This document shows positions 45,591-60,000 of a stretch of 64,000 nucleotides of DNA, piece by piece. The notes beneath the pieces were generated by a model that was given only the letters and a program-made list of their open reading frames with translations, was not told the origin of the DNA and searched no databases. How positions within the stretch are numbered: position 1 is the stretch's first letter; every line of letters begins with the position of its first letter. The translations under genes were made by a program, and so were the position numbers. The DNA is from Trachythela sp. YZ-2020 (Eukaryota; Cnidaria; Anthozoa; Malacalcyonacea; Clavulariidae), in the NCBI GenBank assembly GCA_016169945.1, contig JADLSH010000073.1, positions 806,001 to 870,000 on the forward strand, read 5' to 3'.

Positions 45591-46398
45591 ATTGTATTAC
45601 TGAATGCTGCAAGTGTTTCGACTTGACAAACAAAATAAGTGGACATTAGACAAAGTGAAATAATATTTGGGTGCAATGAATTCATGAGTACCTCTTTGGT
45701 TATATAAATTTATAAAATCCTTATTCTAGTTCTGCAGGCCATGCCTTAAATCAGAGAGTTGATTTGGGTGAGACAAATTACCAATTATTTATTGGTTATT
45801 GACTGAAAAGTGAAAGTTTAAATGCTGCATATGGCACAAAACTGTTGATTATCTTAATGAAATTTAAGAACTCTTACAACTGTATTTGTGTTTCTGATGT
45901 TTTGTATTTCATTATCTAACAAGAAATACATGCATGCAGAATCTCCTCGCCCATTCGAACCACACAATTTACTCTCCAAAAAGTGATTGTAACATGAAAT
46001 ACTGAGTCGATCACTGTAACCATGGTCACACACAACAATGTTATTTATTTTATTTTGTACAAAATGATAAAATATTTATAAGATTTGTTAATTTTAACTA
46101 TAAAATTATCAGTTGCCCAACTATATAAAGTAGGTATGTTATTATGTACTCTTTTAGCTTTGATTTACTGTAAAATTCAACCTTAGACGTCTCACAAAAC
46201 ATTTCGAAATTTTCATAAAACTACTTCTCTTCGCACTTCTTTTTGAAATGAAAATTTTGAGATTTAATGTGTTGTTTCTTATTCTATAACGTATTTGAAT
46301 TAATACTAAAATACCTTTTAAGATTAATCAATGTTGTATTGACCACACACTCACCGGATGACCTATGCATTTTCAAATCGACAAACTATAATGAAAAA
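45591..46398. other. No gene seen
   Basis: AT-rich sequence with short frames only. Confidence 0.4.
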
Positions 46399-46562
46399 CG
46401 TTTACACGCGCTGCGATTTGTCTGGCCAATTTCCGCGATTTGTCGGGCCGATTGTGTTTTGTTGACAGCAAAACCTAAGCCGATTTTAGGTTTTGCTGCA
46501 ACAAAACACAATCGGCCCGACAAATCGCGGAAGTCGGCCCGACAAATCGCAGCGTGAAAACG
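46399..46562. mobile_element. Foldback element (164 bp)
   Basis: CGTTTACACGCGCTGCGATT at the left pairs with AATCGCAGCGTGAAAACG at the right; inner arms CCGATTGTGTTTTGTTG and GCAAAACCTAA also pair. Confidence 0.8.
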
Positions 46563-46950
46563 TGCCTTTCGTGTCTTGCCTGTTTAAAACGCTTTAAAAC
46601 TCGAAAATCTTGTCTTCGGTCTTTTGACTGTTTTTTCCTCCTGTTAATTTTAACATGTGAGTCCTCTAAATAATTTCCATTTATCTCGTTTTAGAGACTT
46701 TGTAGTTTGTTTGTCTGTTTATGCCCCGACTCCCTAGTACAAAACTTTTTTGAAAAGGTTTGCAAAATGGCAGTTACGTTTCTGACGTACATACATAAAA
46801 AACATGTATATACAAAAATTTTTTCTCTTAGTTAATGATGAGGTTGCTAGTTACCAGTTTTCTCTCCGCCTGAACTCGCGCAAGCGCATAACGTAGAATA
46901 CACCGGACTGTCCATTGCATAATGGGGGACGACGTTGCATTGGAATTAGT

Positions 46951-47101
46951 AGACAGCTTTAGCAAACACAACGCGACGTCAAAGAGGACGTGAAAAAGGC
47001 GTAAAAATGGCGTGATATGCCCATCTATGGATGTGCCCACGCCATTTTTACGCCATTTTCACGTCCTCTTTGACGTCGCGTTGTGTTTGCTAAAGCTGTC
47101 T
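46951..47101. mobile_element. Foldback element (151 bp)
   Basis: AGACAGCTTTAGCAAACACA and the complementary right end continue through ACGCGACGTCAAAGAGGACG arms around a loop of about 30 bp. The palindrome creates mirrored open frames on both strands. Confidence 0.85.
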
Positions 47102-47699
47102 AGTACCTTCGCACGGCGCTTCGCGCCGGCTCGGGCCTCGGGGAAAATAGAGCAATGCAACCAAAGTGGTGTCATATTGACGTCATTTACTTATGATTCA
47201 TGAATATTAGTGAAGGCTTTATTTACTTAACTTTGCCACATAAATGAGTGACAGGGTCACCATAACAGTACACACCAATTTCTATGTATCTACAATTACA
47301 CTAACTTAGGAGAATAATACAGTCAAGTATTAGGAACAACAAGAGAGTGGAGTAGCAAGCAGTATCACATTTTAAACAGATGGATTTCCAAGTCCGAGGA
47401 TTTTCATGATAGGTTTATATATTTAAGGCGGTAGTGTAATGTTGTTTGAGTTTATCAGGAAGAATGTTCCATGATTGTAGTTCTGCTGATAAAGGATGTC
47501 TGATATGTGACTGTTTTGCATTTCTTATTATGAAACAGGATGATGTCTGGACTGCTCGTTTTCCTCTCATTGCCAAAATTCCTCGCTGCCAATATCTAAT
47601 GGTTAACATGCATTTAATTAGGATCAGCATGACTAATGCTGTAGGAGAAATAAACACGCACAAGTTTAGTGTCATATTCACTTTAAGCTACTGAGTGAT

Positions 47700-48022
47700 C
47701 TAGTTTATTAAAGATTGATAATTATTTTCCACATCTCTGTTCTTCAAATTAGCATATGTTGGTTCATTCTCACCGCCTGCAGCTCCCATTGACTCGTAAT
47801 TGTTTTCTGCATTCATTTTTGCAAGATTTATCTCTTCATATGTTGTATCAACTTCAGCAGTTGTAGGTTGTTCAGGGTTTCTTTCAGATCTTCTCTTTTT
47901 AAATAACCAACGACGACGAGAACATGAGACAATGTAGGAAAGGAGAATTCCAATGATAATTCCAGACACCAATATTACCACGACGATATACCATTCAGTT
48001 CCATTATTCGATTTCCTGAAAA
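47700..48022 (-). CDS. Receptor exon 12: TM helix and tyrosine tail
   Basis: Enters in phase 1 after AAACAG|TT. The TM helix is followed by CSRRRW and a tail of about 70 residues. Tyrosines sit in TTYEEI, NNYESM, PTYANL and NNYQSL with spacings of 14, 14 and 12 residues. YANL-x8-YQSL meets the ITAM rule; YEEI-x10-YESM is ITAM-like with Met in place of Leu/Ile. AATAAA overlaps the last codons. An alternative acceptor 7 nt downstream (TTTTCAG|G) would break phase with the linker exon. Confidence 0.85.
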
Positions 48023-51000
48023 CTGTTTTTTTTGAAAGAAGGATATATACTATATATATTGTCTGTGTAATTAATGAAATAAGTAACTATTATGGCAAAT
48101 TTATATTTTGCTTCAAAACACTGATGCAACAACTTCTGCAGGCAAAGCTAACCCCCAAAATGCAAAAGGCTGCCGTTTGTTTTCCAAGTAAAATGAATGC
48201 ATTGCCATTGTATGGAGAAGAGAGTTTCGGTCATTTGCTCAAGCAAAAATTATACTTTCTGAAACATGTTACGAAAAAACACTTTACCTGTTCTGGAGTT
48301 CTTTGACTTTGTATTTGAGGCATTTGTTGTTCGTGTTGCTGGAATCGAAAATCAAATTGTTAAATCTTTGCTCTATTCAATAAGCTTGATGATGGGGTGT
48401 TACCAGTATTTCCAATTAATAGGTATAAGACAATCATGCAATAGATTGTATCTTAATATTATTAATAAAGCACAAAACATTAGTCGTTAATATTTTTAAA
48501 TATTATTGAACTATATATACATGCATTTCTATAATATAGAAAGTGCTTGAAGTACTGCGAAATGTACATCAGCTCTGGGGATTACCGAATAAACAAGTGT
48601 TATAGTTGGTGTTTGCTGATGAGGTTATGATTTGTTGTGTGAAACGTTAAATTAAAGCAAGTGGTTAGAGATCCGACACCGAATTAGGATTGGGGTTAGG
48701 GTTAGGTTTGGGGTTAATTTTGGGGGTGGTTTAATCTATAAGAACTAGTAAATAAGCAAGTTAGTGAAATGTCGGATCTATAACCGTAGAACTTAAAGGT
48801 CCGGTGTCGGACCTGTAACCACGGCGTAAATTAAAAGCGCATACTTATTACAACCAATGATTCTCAAGTACTTGTATTTCCTGATGTTACAAATCATCGC
48901 TCGCCACTTACTGTTGATCATTTCTTACCGTTTGAGGTGTATTTCACACTTATTGATTGAATTGTTTAATGTTATATTAAGGCAATGTTATGCTAACAAG
49001 ACGCTCTATGGAGCGTTAAGTCGCTGGGAATATGGAAGTAGTCAACTTTAGACTTGATATATTATGCAGCTTATGTGTGGTACTACAATGTCGAATAATA
49101 TGACCTTAAGATAAACATTAACATCCATTTGTCACATAATATAGAGCTTGCCATACATACAGTATCGTTTTCTGTATAATGATAAATGAGTGACTAGGCT
49201 GTTTTATAAATGATAAATATGTAAACAGCACATTTGAGAACTATGACAGATTAGAACATGTATTTTCATTTGAAAGTATATAGCAATAGTAATATAGAGC
49301 TGCACATATTTTTTATAAAACACTGTCGATGTTGTCTATTTTGACCAAAAGAAAGGATCGTAAATAGTCGAAAGTGGCAACGCTTGTTAAAATAATGTTG
49401 AGTGCTTTATGTTATGATATCATATTTGCAAACGAAAATTATTGTAATACTATATTGTGTAAATTAATTTGGCAGTAGTGATATGTCGTGTAGTATTTAT
49501 CCTGCATGCGTAGCTAGCGGTTTTAAAGGCTTTGCAGTATTCGGTAATTTTTCAGCATAATCAGTTACTGCAATTTCTGCTCCAATCATGAGCACATCGC
49601 CTTCTTTCAAAGATCGCACTGCACCAAGAAGTTAGTGTAGCTTTCAGAACTTTGTAATTGCAAAAATCGGTTTCGCAAACGGATTTGACATTCCCTTTTT
49701 ATTCACCTCGCTCTTTTTGGCGGAAGTAAGATTTTGCATATTAAAGAAGCGCAGAAGCCCTGGTACGAGTTTTGTTTTGTGACCACCCAAAATCCGTAAT
49801 CTGAGATTAGTGATTAGAGAAAACACAAGTAGGAAATTTTAAAGCGACTAATTGTTTGTCTTCTATTATTCTTGTACCGTACAGGTATATCTGTCTATTA
49901 ATGTTATATATAAATATGGTAAATAATTGTAAAATTGATGCAAGACACCACTGAAAAACACCCAATTGATGTGAGTATCCTAGCTTGGGATAAATAAGAG
50001 CCTGCAACAATCTCCAGGGAAATTTCATATCCGCCCACTTAATTAGAATGATAATTTATGTCAAATGCAACCAATCATATTCGAAATTCGTATGCGTAAG
50101 TAATTACTTTTAATAGTTCAAAATCAAAACATAAGAGTTCAAAGAAGTTATTAATATTACAATATAATATCGTTAAGAAATAAAAACGTATACTACACTA
50201 CACAAAATTTTATACAAGCCAACGTCGCTTTAGTACGTACATAAATATGTGGCACACGTTTCATGATGAACTATAAATGAATATATAGCCGCCACAACAA
50301 AAATTTTGACTTCATAAACATGCAGTTAATACCGATACTCATGCGACCGACTCAAAAATACAATAATTTACGAAATAACGAACGGCAACTTTAAGGAAGA
50401 AAATACCATCCTAGGTTCAAATATAATGATAAACTTGAAATAGAATATGACCAGTTATGAGTGAACATAATATGTTGCAGTCTATGATTACATGAACAAA
50501 GTTTGTTAATAATCGAGGTAAATTTCATAAATACAAGATGACTGTTTGTAGTTGTAACATGTTAAGACACAACGGGCAAACCAATAAAACAATCTAAATA
50601 CAGCGACAGATATTCCAAACTTGTCTTTAGCTTTAATATGATGCAAAATATTTGCCATAATTTCAATATAATAGTTTATAGAATATAGTTTATATCCATG
50701 TTCTTCAACTTGTCAATGCAGTTATCCAATGAGAAAAACCGTCAAAACATCTCGACAATTGGCGGCTGTTCAGTTTCAGTTTGAAACCCAAATTTACACT
50801 TTCAAAAAGGACGCATTTATAACATTTAGGACCGCTTTTACAGATTTTTTTGGCCCAAGCCTGCACTTATAATTATACGTATTTTAGCATATATTATTAT
50901 TTCAGCCAATAGCATTTCGCGGCCTCTCACGGCCGCGAAATACCAAATTTCTTAGAGATTGTTGCAGGCTCTTATTTATCCCAAGAGCCTGCCGCGCAGG

Positions 51001-54000
51001 CTATGGGTATCCTGGATAAATATAATAATTATTATTAAAACAAAATGATGATAATATAATGTTGAACTTGCGGAAAATAATTAATGAAATAGATATCTTA
51101 CCGACGACAGACCAACTGAAGGCCTTTGAACTATTGTCAAGTTGATTTGTTGCAATAGATATAGATGACCCAGTATGACTGTATTTCAAAACTGTTATAA
51201 TAGATGTCTTGTAAGTACTCTCGGTATCGATATGGATTATGGTATAACTTGGTGAAGGTGTAGGACTTGTCACTGCAGGTGATACTGGGTCTGTAAAGAA
51301 ACAAAATTGTTTTAAGATATAGTTAAGATTTTGCATATTTCGAACATGCGGAGTACGTATGCCCAACGTTTTTTTTGAAAACGGTGTAAAAAGGTGTGGT
51401 CGTTTCGTTTCAATGTCAATTATAATTGCCATAAAACATCACTCAATTGATTTTTCATCTGTGAGAGTGTGGCTTTGGGCTACACATTTGTATGTTCCAC
51501 TGGATGTTTTATCAACATTACTGAGAGTTAGCACATTTTGTTCCTTTCCTGTGTCACCAATCTGGACGCCGATGTTAACTAGAGACCTGATTCCTACTAA
51601 TGATTCTGAATACAAAGCTTGAGAAGAATCCTTAGGTAGTATCTTTCTAAGCTTACAGCATGTACATCACATGCAGACTTAGTACATGAAAACACAATAT
51701 ATAATAACTATCTTTTTCTATCAATCTATAATAACTTTACCTCTTGTAGTACATTCTACCCCAGCATCTTTGTAATGCCTGCAATAAATAATTCCCCATC
51801 CAGCATGGGAACATTTGGCCAAACTTTGCTCTCTCCCTGTACAAGCGACGGAACCTAACCATATAGGTCCAGAACCAGAAGGAACCTGGTTCCCGTGAAG
51901 AGCTCTAACAGCATCTAGATAACCAAGTTGACGACATACAACCCTAGCATCATTTATATCCCATCCATTATCACAGATTGTTCCCCATTGTCCATTGTAG
52001 AATACATCAACACGACCAATACCATTTGCACTCAATGGCCCTTGCAACCTGAGGGACACAGGCATAGCTGTAAAAATACCAAAGAATATCTGAGTGTATG
52101 AGGTCAATGATAGTAGCTATAATTAGCCTAAATTCAAATTGCAATTGGTAAAATTAAAGGGTCTAAAATAATGAAAAGCTGCATCTGATTCCACTCCACC
52201 ATATATAACTACAGTACGCTAACTGAAAACAAGGAAAGCTGAATGGGGGGACGTTGAATGGAATGAAAAACGAGAGAACTGGGAAAGAGAAAAGCCTGAA
52301 TCTGTAAAATCCAGCACGAGGCTAAAACCAGATATCAGACTGAAAATTTATGAAGTTGTGTTAAAAAGTTTCAAGCCAAAATATTCGCCACTAATAAAAC
52401 GTCATTTTGGCCATTCAAACGGCATTAACAGTATTTTATGAGTACACCTTAGTATATTGATTTCTTCCATAACTTTACCTGGTGAAAAACATTCAACTCC
52501 AGCGTCTTCGGAATGCCCGCAGTTATTATTGCCTCCTCCGTTATGAGAACAGTAGGTCAAACTTTGTTCTCTCCCCGTACAAACGACATCATGTAACCAT
52601 ATCCGTCCAGAACCAGAAGGAACGTGGTTCCCTTTAAGAGCTCCAACAGCATCTAGATAACCAAGTTGATTACATACAACCCTAGCATCTCTTATATCCC
52701 ATCCATCATCACAGATTGTTCCCCATTGTCCATTGTAGAATACTTCAACACGACCAGTACCATTTTCACTTAATTGCCCTTGTAACCTGAGCGACACAGG
52801 CATATCTGAGTGCATGAGGTCGACGATAGTAGCTATAAATAGCAGAATTTCTAATTACAAACGGTAAAACTGAAGAGTCGAAAAATTGAGAAATGCTACA
52901 TCAGATTCCAGTCCACCTTATAACTACGCTATCTGGAAACAAGTAATGCCGAATTGGTGAACGAGGAAACAAAAAAGCCTGAATCTGTAAAATCCTGAAC
53001 GAGGCTCAAAAACAGGTATTAGACTGAAAATTTATGAAGTTGCGTTAAAATTTTCAAGCCAAAATGTTCGCCACTTATAAAACGACATTCTGGTCATTGA
53101 AATGGCATTAACAGTATCTCTATGAGTATACCTTAGTATATTGATTTCTTCGACAACTTTACCTGTTGAAGTACATTTAACCCCAGCGTCTGCGTAATGC
53201 CTGCAATTATGAATTCCCAAACCATTGTGAGAACAACTTGTTATATTTTGCTCTCTTCCTGTACAAGCGACGTCATCTAACCATATAGGTCCAGAACCAG
53301 ATGGAACCTGATTCCTTTTAAGAGTTCCAACAGCATCTAGATAACCAAGTTGACGACATACAACCATAGCATCTCTTATATCCCATCCATGATCACAGAT
53401 TGTTCCCCATTGTCCATTGTAGAATACTTCAACACGACCAGTACCATTTTCACTTAATGGCCCTTGTAACCTGAGCGACACAGTTATAGCTGTAAAAATA
53501 CCAAAGAATATCTGTGTGAATGAGGTCAATGATAGTAGCTATAATTAGCCTAAATTCAAATCGCAATTGGTAATATTAAACGTTGAATGAATTGAAGAAC
53601 AAGAGAACTGGGAAAGAGAATCCTGAATCTGTATAATCCTAAACGAGGCTAAAACGAGAGAATCAGACTGAAAATTTATGAAGTTGTTTTAAAAAGTTTC
53701 AAGGCAAAATGTTCGCCACTAATAAAACGTCATTTTGGCCATTGAAACAGCATTAACAGTATTTTATGAGTATACCTTAGTATATTGATTTCTTCGATAA
53801 CTTTACCTGTTGAAGAACATTCAACTCCAGCGTCTTCGGAATGCCCGCAATTATTATTCCCCCATACGCCATGAGAACAGGTGGTCAAACTTTGCTCTCT
53901 CCCAGTACAAGCGACGTCATCTAACCATATAGGTCCGGAACCAGAAGGAACTTGGTGCCCTTGAAGAGGTCTAACAGCATCTAGATAACCAAGTTGACGA

Positions 54001-57000
54001 CATACAACCCTGGCATGTCTTATATCCCAATTATCATCACAGATTGTCCCCCATTGTCCATTGTAGAGTACTTCAACACGACCAGTACCATTTTCACTTA
54101 ATGGCCCTTGCAATTTGAGTGACACAGGCATATCTGAGTGTATGAGGTCAATGATAGTAGCTATAAATAGCAGAAGTTTTAATTACAAACGGTAAAATTG
54201 AAGAGTCTAAAATTGAGAAAAGCTATACATCTGATTCCACTCCACTTTATAACTACGCTAACTGAAAACGAGCAATCCCGAATGGGTGAACGAGGAAAGA
54301 AAAAGCTTGAATCTGTAAAATCCTGAACGAGGCTCAAAAACAGGTATTAGACTGAAAATTTATGAAGTTGTGTTAAAAGATTTCAAGTTGAAATGTTTGC
54401 CACTTATAAAACGTCATTTTGGCCATTGCATGAAATGGCATTAACAGTATCTTTATGAGTATACCTTAGTATATTGATTTATTCAATAACTTTACCTGTT
54501 GAAGTACATTCAACTCCAGCGTCTTTGTAATGCCTGCAATAATTATTCCGCCATCCGGCATGAGAACAATTTGTCAAGCTTTGCTCTCTCCCTGTACACG
54601 CGACGTAAGCTAACCATATAGGTCCAGAACCAGAAGGAACCTGTCTTCCTTTAGGAGCTCCAACAGCATCTAGATAACCAAGTTGACGACATGCAACCCT
54701 AGCATCTCTTGTATCCCATCCATCATCACAGATTGTTCCCCATTGTCCATTGTTGAATACTTCAACACGACCAATGCCGTTTTCGCTTAATGGCCCTTGC
54801 AATCTGAGTGACCCAGGCACAGCTGCCAGAACTTAAAAGAATATATGACTGTATGAAGTCAATGATAGCTATTTATAGCCTAAATTCTAATTACAATCGG
54901 CAAAATAAATCGGCAATCGTCTTATTCCACTTTACTTATAACTATTCTAACTGAAAATAGAGAATTCCGGATTGGGGAACGAGGAATTGGACGAGGAAGT
55001 AGAGAATCGAGGAAGAGTGAAGCCGGAATACGTAAAATCCTGAACGCGCCAAAAAAAAGGGTATGGGACTGAAAGAGCGAATCTGTTAAACCCGAAAAAA
55101 ATTTGAGCTAGAATTTGTAAAACTAAGAACGGTTTAATAATTTATGTAATATTTAAAACACGAGCAGGAGTGCTTTATCAGATATAAAACACGAGTGCGC
55201 AGCACGAGTATTTTATATCTGATAAAACAAAAACTGCGAGTGTTTTAAATGGCTTAAAAAACGACCAATATTATGAGTTCATTGGCGAAGTAATTTTAAA
55301 AATAAACATTGTCTAAGCCGAGAAAATCAAAGCTAAAGTTTATGTAAATTAACATGATTTTTTATCACATATAAAACCACTGATACGGTAGTGATTTCCT
55401 TTGTCTTTTCCTCATGAATTATTAATGAGTTTTTTAAACTTTAAATTAATAATTGATCAGGAAAAGACAAAGGAAATCACTACCGTGTCAGTGGTTTTAT
55501 ATGTGATAAAAAATCTTGTTAATTTACATAAACTTTAGCTTTGATTTTCTCGGCTTAGACAATGTTTATTTTAAAATTACTTCGCCAATGAACTCATAAG
55601 ATGGGTCGTTTTTTAAGCCATTTAAAACACGAGCAGGGGTGCTTTATCAGATATAAAACACGAGTGCGCAGCACGAGTGTTTTATATCTGATAAAGCACG
55701 AACTGCAATGCACGAACTACACTAACACAATGTTAATGTACGAACTGCCCTAACACAATGTTAGTACATGGACACCTCATATGAATAGTCTCGTTTACAT
55801 CAATTGGAATAATATAGATGCATGGGGAATTCTTTATTATCTTCCAAATACTGAAATATGTTTAGGGGAATGTTTATGAAGTTGTGTTAAAATGTTTTAA
55901 GCCAAAATATGCACAAAATGAAACTTCTTTGTGGCCATTGAAATGGCATTAACAAGATTTTTTATGAGTGTACGTTAGTATATTGATTGCGTCGATAACT
56001 TTACCTGTTGAAGTACATTCTACTCCAGCGTCTTCGGAATGACCACAATTATTATATCCCCATTCGACATGAAAACACCTTGTTATATTTTGCTCTCTCC
56101 CTGTACAAGCGACATAATTTAACCATATAGGTCCAGACCCAGAAGGAACCGAGCTTCCCTGAAGAGCTCTAACAACATGTAGATAACCAAGTTCACGACA
56201 AACAACCCTAGCATCTCTTATATCCCATCCATCATCACAGATTGTTCCCCATAGTCCATTGTGGAATACTTCAACACGACCAGTACCATTTTCACTTAAT
56301 GGCCCTTGTAACCTGAGTGACACAGGCATAGCTGCAAAAACTTGAAAGAATATTATATGAGTGTATGAGGTCAATGAAAGTAGCTATAAATAACAGAATT
56401 TCTAATTACAATGAATAAAATTAGAGAGTTAGTAAAAGAAACTAGAGAGTCATCTTATTCCACTCTACTTATAAACTACGCTAACTGAAAACAGAGAATG
56501 CCGAATGGGGGAACAAGAAATGGAATGAGGAACGAGAGAACAGGGAAAGAATAAGCCGGAATCTGTAAAATCCTGAACGAGCCAAAAGAATGGGTATGAG
56601 ACTGAAAGAGGGAATCTGTTAAACCCGGAACGAAAATAGCTGGAATCTGTAAACCAGAAAAAAAATAGAAAGTTAGAATTTGGAAAACTAAGGATGGTGT
56701 AATAAGTTTTACAGCAAGTCAATGACACATTGACACCTCATATGAATAGTTTGGTTTACATCAATTGGAATAATAATAGGTGTATGGAATATTCTTTATT
56801 ATCTTCAAATTATGAAATATATTTAGGGGAAAGTTTATGAAGTTGTGTTAAAATGTTTCAAGCCAAAATTTGCACCACATGAAACTTCATTGTGGCCATT
56901 GAAATGGCATTAACAATATTTTTTGTGACTGCATGTACCTTAGTATATTGTTTAACTTTACCTGTTGAAGTACATTCAACTCCAGCGTCTCTGTAATGCC

Positions 57001-60000
57001 CACAATTATTATTTCCCCAAGGATTATGATAGCAACTTGTTATATTTTGTTCTCTCCCAACGCAAGCGACGTAATTTAACCATATAGGTCCAGAACCAGA
57101 AGGAACCTGGGACCTTCGAAGAGCTCTAACAGCATCTAGATAACCAAGTTGACGACATACAACCCTAGCATCTCTTATATCCCATCCATTATCACAGATT
57201 GTTCCCCATTTTCCATTGAAGAGTACTTCAACACGACCAGTACCATTTTCACTTAATGGCCCTTGTAATCTGAGTGACACAGGCATATCTGCATGCAAAA
57301 ATACCAAAGAATATCTGAGTGTATGAGGTCAATAATAGTGGCTATAAATAGCCTAAATTCTAATTACAATTGGTAAAATTAAAGAGTCTAAAATTTAGAA
57401 AAGCTACATTTTATTTCTCTTTATACTTTTCAACAACGCTAACTGAAAACAAGCAATTTCAAATGGGGGGACGAGGAATGGAATGAGGTACAAGAGAACT
57501 GGGAAAGAGGAACGTCGGAATCTGTAAAATCCTGAACGAGCTAAAAAACGGGTATAAAACTGTTAAACCCGGAACGAAAATACCTGGAATCTGTAAAACC
57601 CGAAAAGATTTTGAAAGATGGAATTTGTAAAATTAAGAACGGTTTAATAAATTATACAGTAAGTCAATGACATCTATTATGAATAGTCTTTTTTACATCA
57701 ATTGAAAAAGTAAGTGGATAATTTTTTATTATCTTCCAAAAATTGAAATATGTTTAGGAGAACCTTTATTAAGTTGTGTTGAAAAGTTTAAATATGCACC
57801 ACATGAAACTTCATTGTGGTCATTGAAATAGCATTAACAATATTTTATGAGTATACCTTACTATATTGATTTTTCAATAACTTTACCTGTTGTAGTACAT
57901 TCTACTCCAGCATCTTCGGAATGCCCACAATCACTATATCCCCAACTATGATGATAACAACTTGCTATATTTTGCTCCTTCCCTGAACAATGGACATTAT
58001 CTAACCATATTCGTCCAGAACCGGAAGGGACTTGGAGCCCTTGAAGAGCTCTAACAGCATCTAGATAACCAATTTGACGACATACAACCCAAGCATCTCT
58101 TATATCCCAATAATCATCACAGATTGTTCCCCATTGTCCATTGTAGAATACTTCAACACGACCAGTACCATTTTCACTTAATGGCCCTTGTAACCTAAGC
58201 GACGTTGCTGTAAAAATTATAAGAATATCTTAGTAAAAAGCTCAATAGCTATAGATAGCAGAATTGCAGATGCGTATCTGCAATGCCCTTGAACTAGTGT
58301 TTATGAATGTTGAAAAATCGCATTATTTACATCACTTCCAAAAATTGTGAAATGTAGAAATTATTAATATTATAAGTCCTATCTTTGCCTTCAAAAATGA
58401 CATAAATCGGATTATCTAACATAATATGTGCGACTGGCTATCTGATGAACGAAATGTATCGAGTACAGTAAAGCCTCGCATATATATAAAAGAACCAGTG
58501 AATTTTGACTTCAGGCTGAAGTGGTTCTTATATAACGGGTACTTAGAAAGAAATCAGGCTGAAGTGGTTCTTAACTGGTTCTTATTTCCAGTCAAAAACA
58601 ATTATTCCTGGTTTAGGATTTTAAACCTCTTATTGTGAGCAATGGGCCATCACGATGTAAGTTTTTTGAATATAGTTATGCAAGTTGAATTATGTTGTGA
58701 ATGGATTGCTGTTTTGATAAAATAAATGAATGCATGATGTGGTTGAATGACATAATTCCATACACAATTTTGTTTTCTTCCTAGTACCTGCTTACTAATT
58801 CAGCTAAAAGTTTAATAAGGTTTTTAAGAACCAGTTTCATTTGTCAGCCTGAAGTGGTTCTTGTATTTTGAGTGCTTAGTTCCCCTAATTTCAGGCTGGT
58901 GGTTCTTAACCCACTTGTTCTTTTATGCGTGACTTTACTGTAATCAATTTAGAGATGCTTTAAATTAGTATACGTTACCGATATTCACGCCCCTATGAGG
59001 ACTGGACGAGTCAGGAGTAGCTAGTATGCCTCATGGTTTATCCGAAAAGTCAAACAGGCAATGAATTATCACGACTACCTGAGAATTCAGTATTCTCAAT
59101 ACTGAGAACTCCCAGAACCTATAATTGCTTACCACCACATATCTGCGAAGCTGACGTTACCATTGGCCAATTTAAATCGTACTTGTTGAAATATTATCAC
59201 GCAATGACTATATAATATTAAGATATTAATGTCCCACAAACGTTTAAAACTGTCTGTGTTAAATGTCACTCATGTCGTCTGTTGTCCAGTCTTGTAGACA
59301 AAATGTGTTGTAATTAATGTAGATGTATATTTTAAGGGACCCTGTGAATGGGGCAATTAAGCCCTGTAGGGATCACCAGTCATTTATGACAAAGCTTGTA
59401 AATAAATAAAAAATAGAAAAAGCGGTTCGACAGTACCCAATGATTTTCATGAGGTATGAAAAAACATCAATCTCTAAGACCAAAAATATATAATATAAAT
59501 GTAGAAACCTATATAAATCAATTAGCCGTGTAAGAGATTCTAAAACTACAAATATCCAATCTATAAAAACTGGCAACCAAACACTTGTTATAATGAAGAT
59601 ATAACTAAAAATATGAATACATCTTTCACTGAAATTGTACCTAAACTGTCAAGCACGATGACCATATATTCAGTTTTGCCAATATTAAGGGGTAATAAAG
59701 TAGCAAGGTCAGGGCCTCCCAGATGGGGGGGGGGGGGGCAAAGGGGCAATTTGCTACAGACCTCCAACTAAAGGGGGCCTCAAATAGAACTAAAATATGG
59801 ATATATTACTGTAAATAGTCTCTCAGAATGCAGGAATTTGCAATTTCTCCAGGGAAGAATGCTATACTATTTTAGTACTGGATGCAGATTGAGAATGGTT
59901 TTTTAAACGTTAAAGACTACAGAATGTAATTCATGCAGCAGTTCAAAGGTATAGGAATCAGGTTTCTAAACAAGCACATGACGCCAAATATCGTCGAGGA

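Noticed and set aside
46828..47203. Two matching open frames on opposite strands (DVALCLLKLS)
   Set aside because: They are the two arms of the palindrome at 46951-47101 read in both directions.
49500..49826. Minus-strand stretch reading LGAVRSLKEGDVLMIGAEIA
   Set aside because: Protein-like but interrupted by two stops, no splice sites that repair it, and no family recognised; possibly an old pseudogene.
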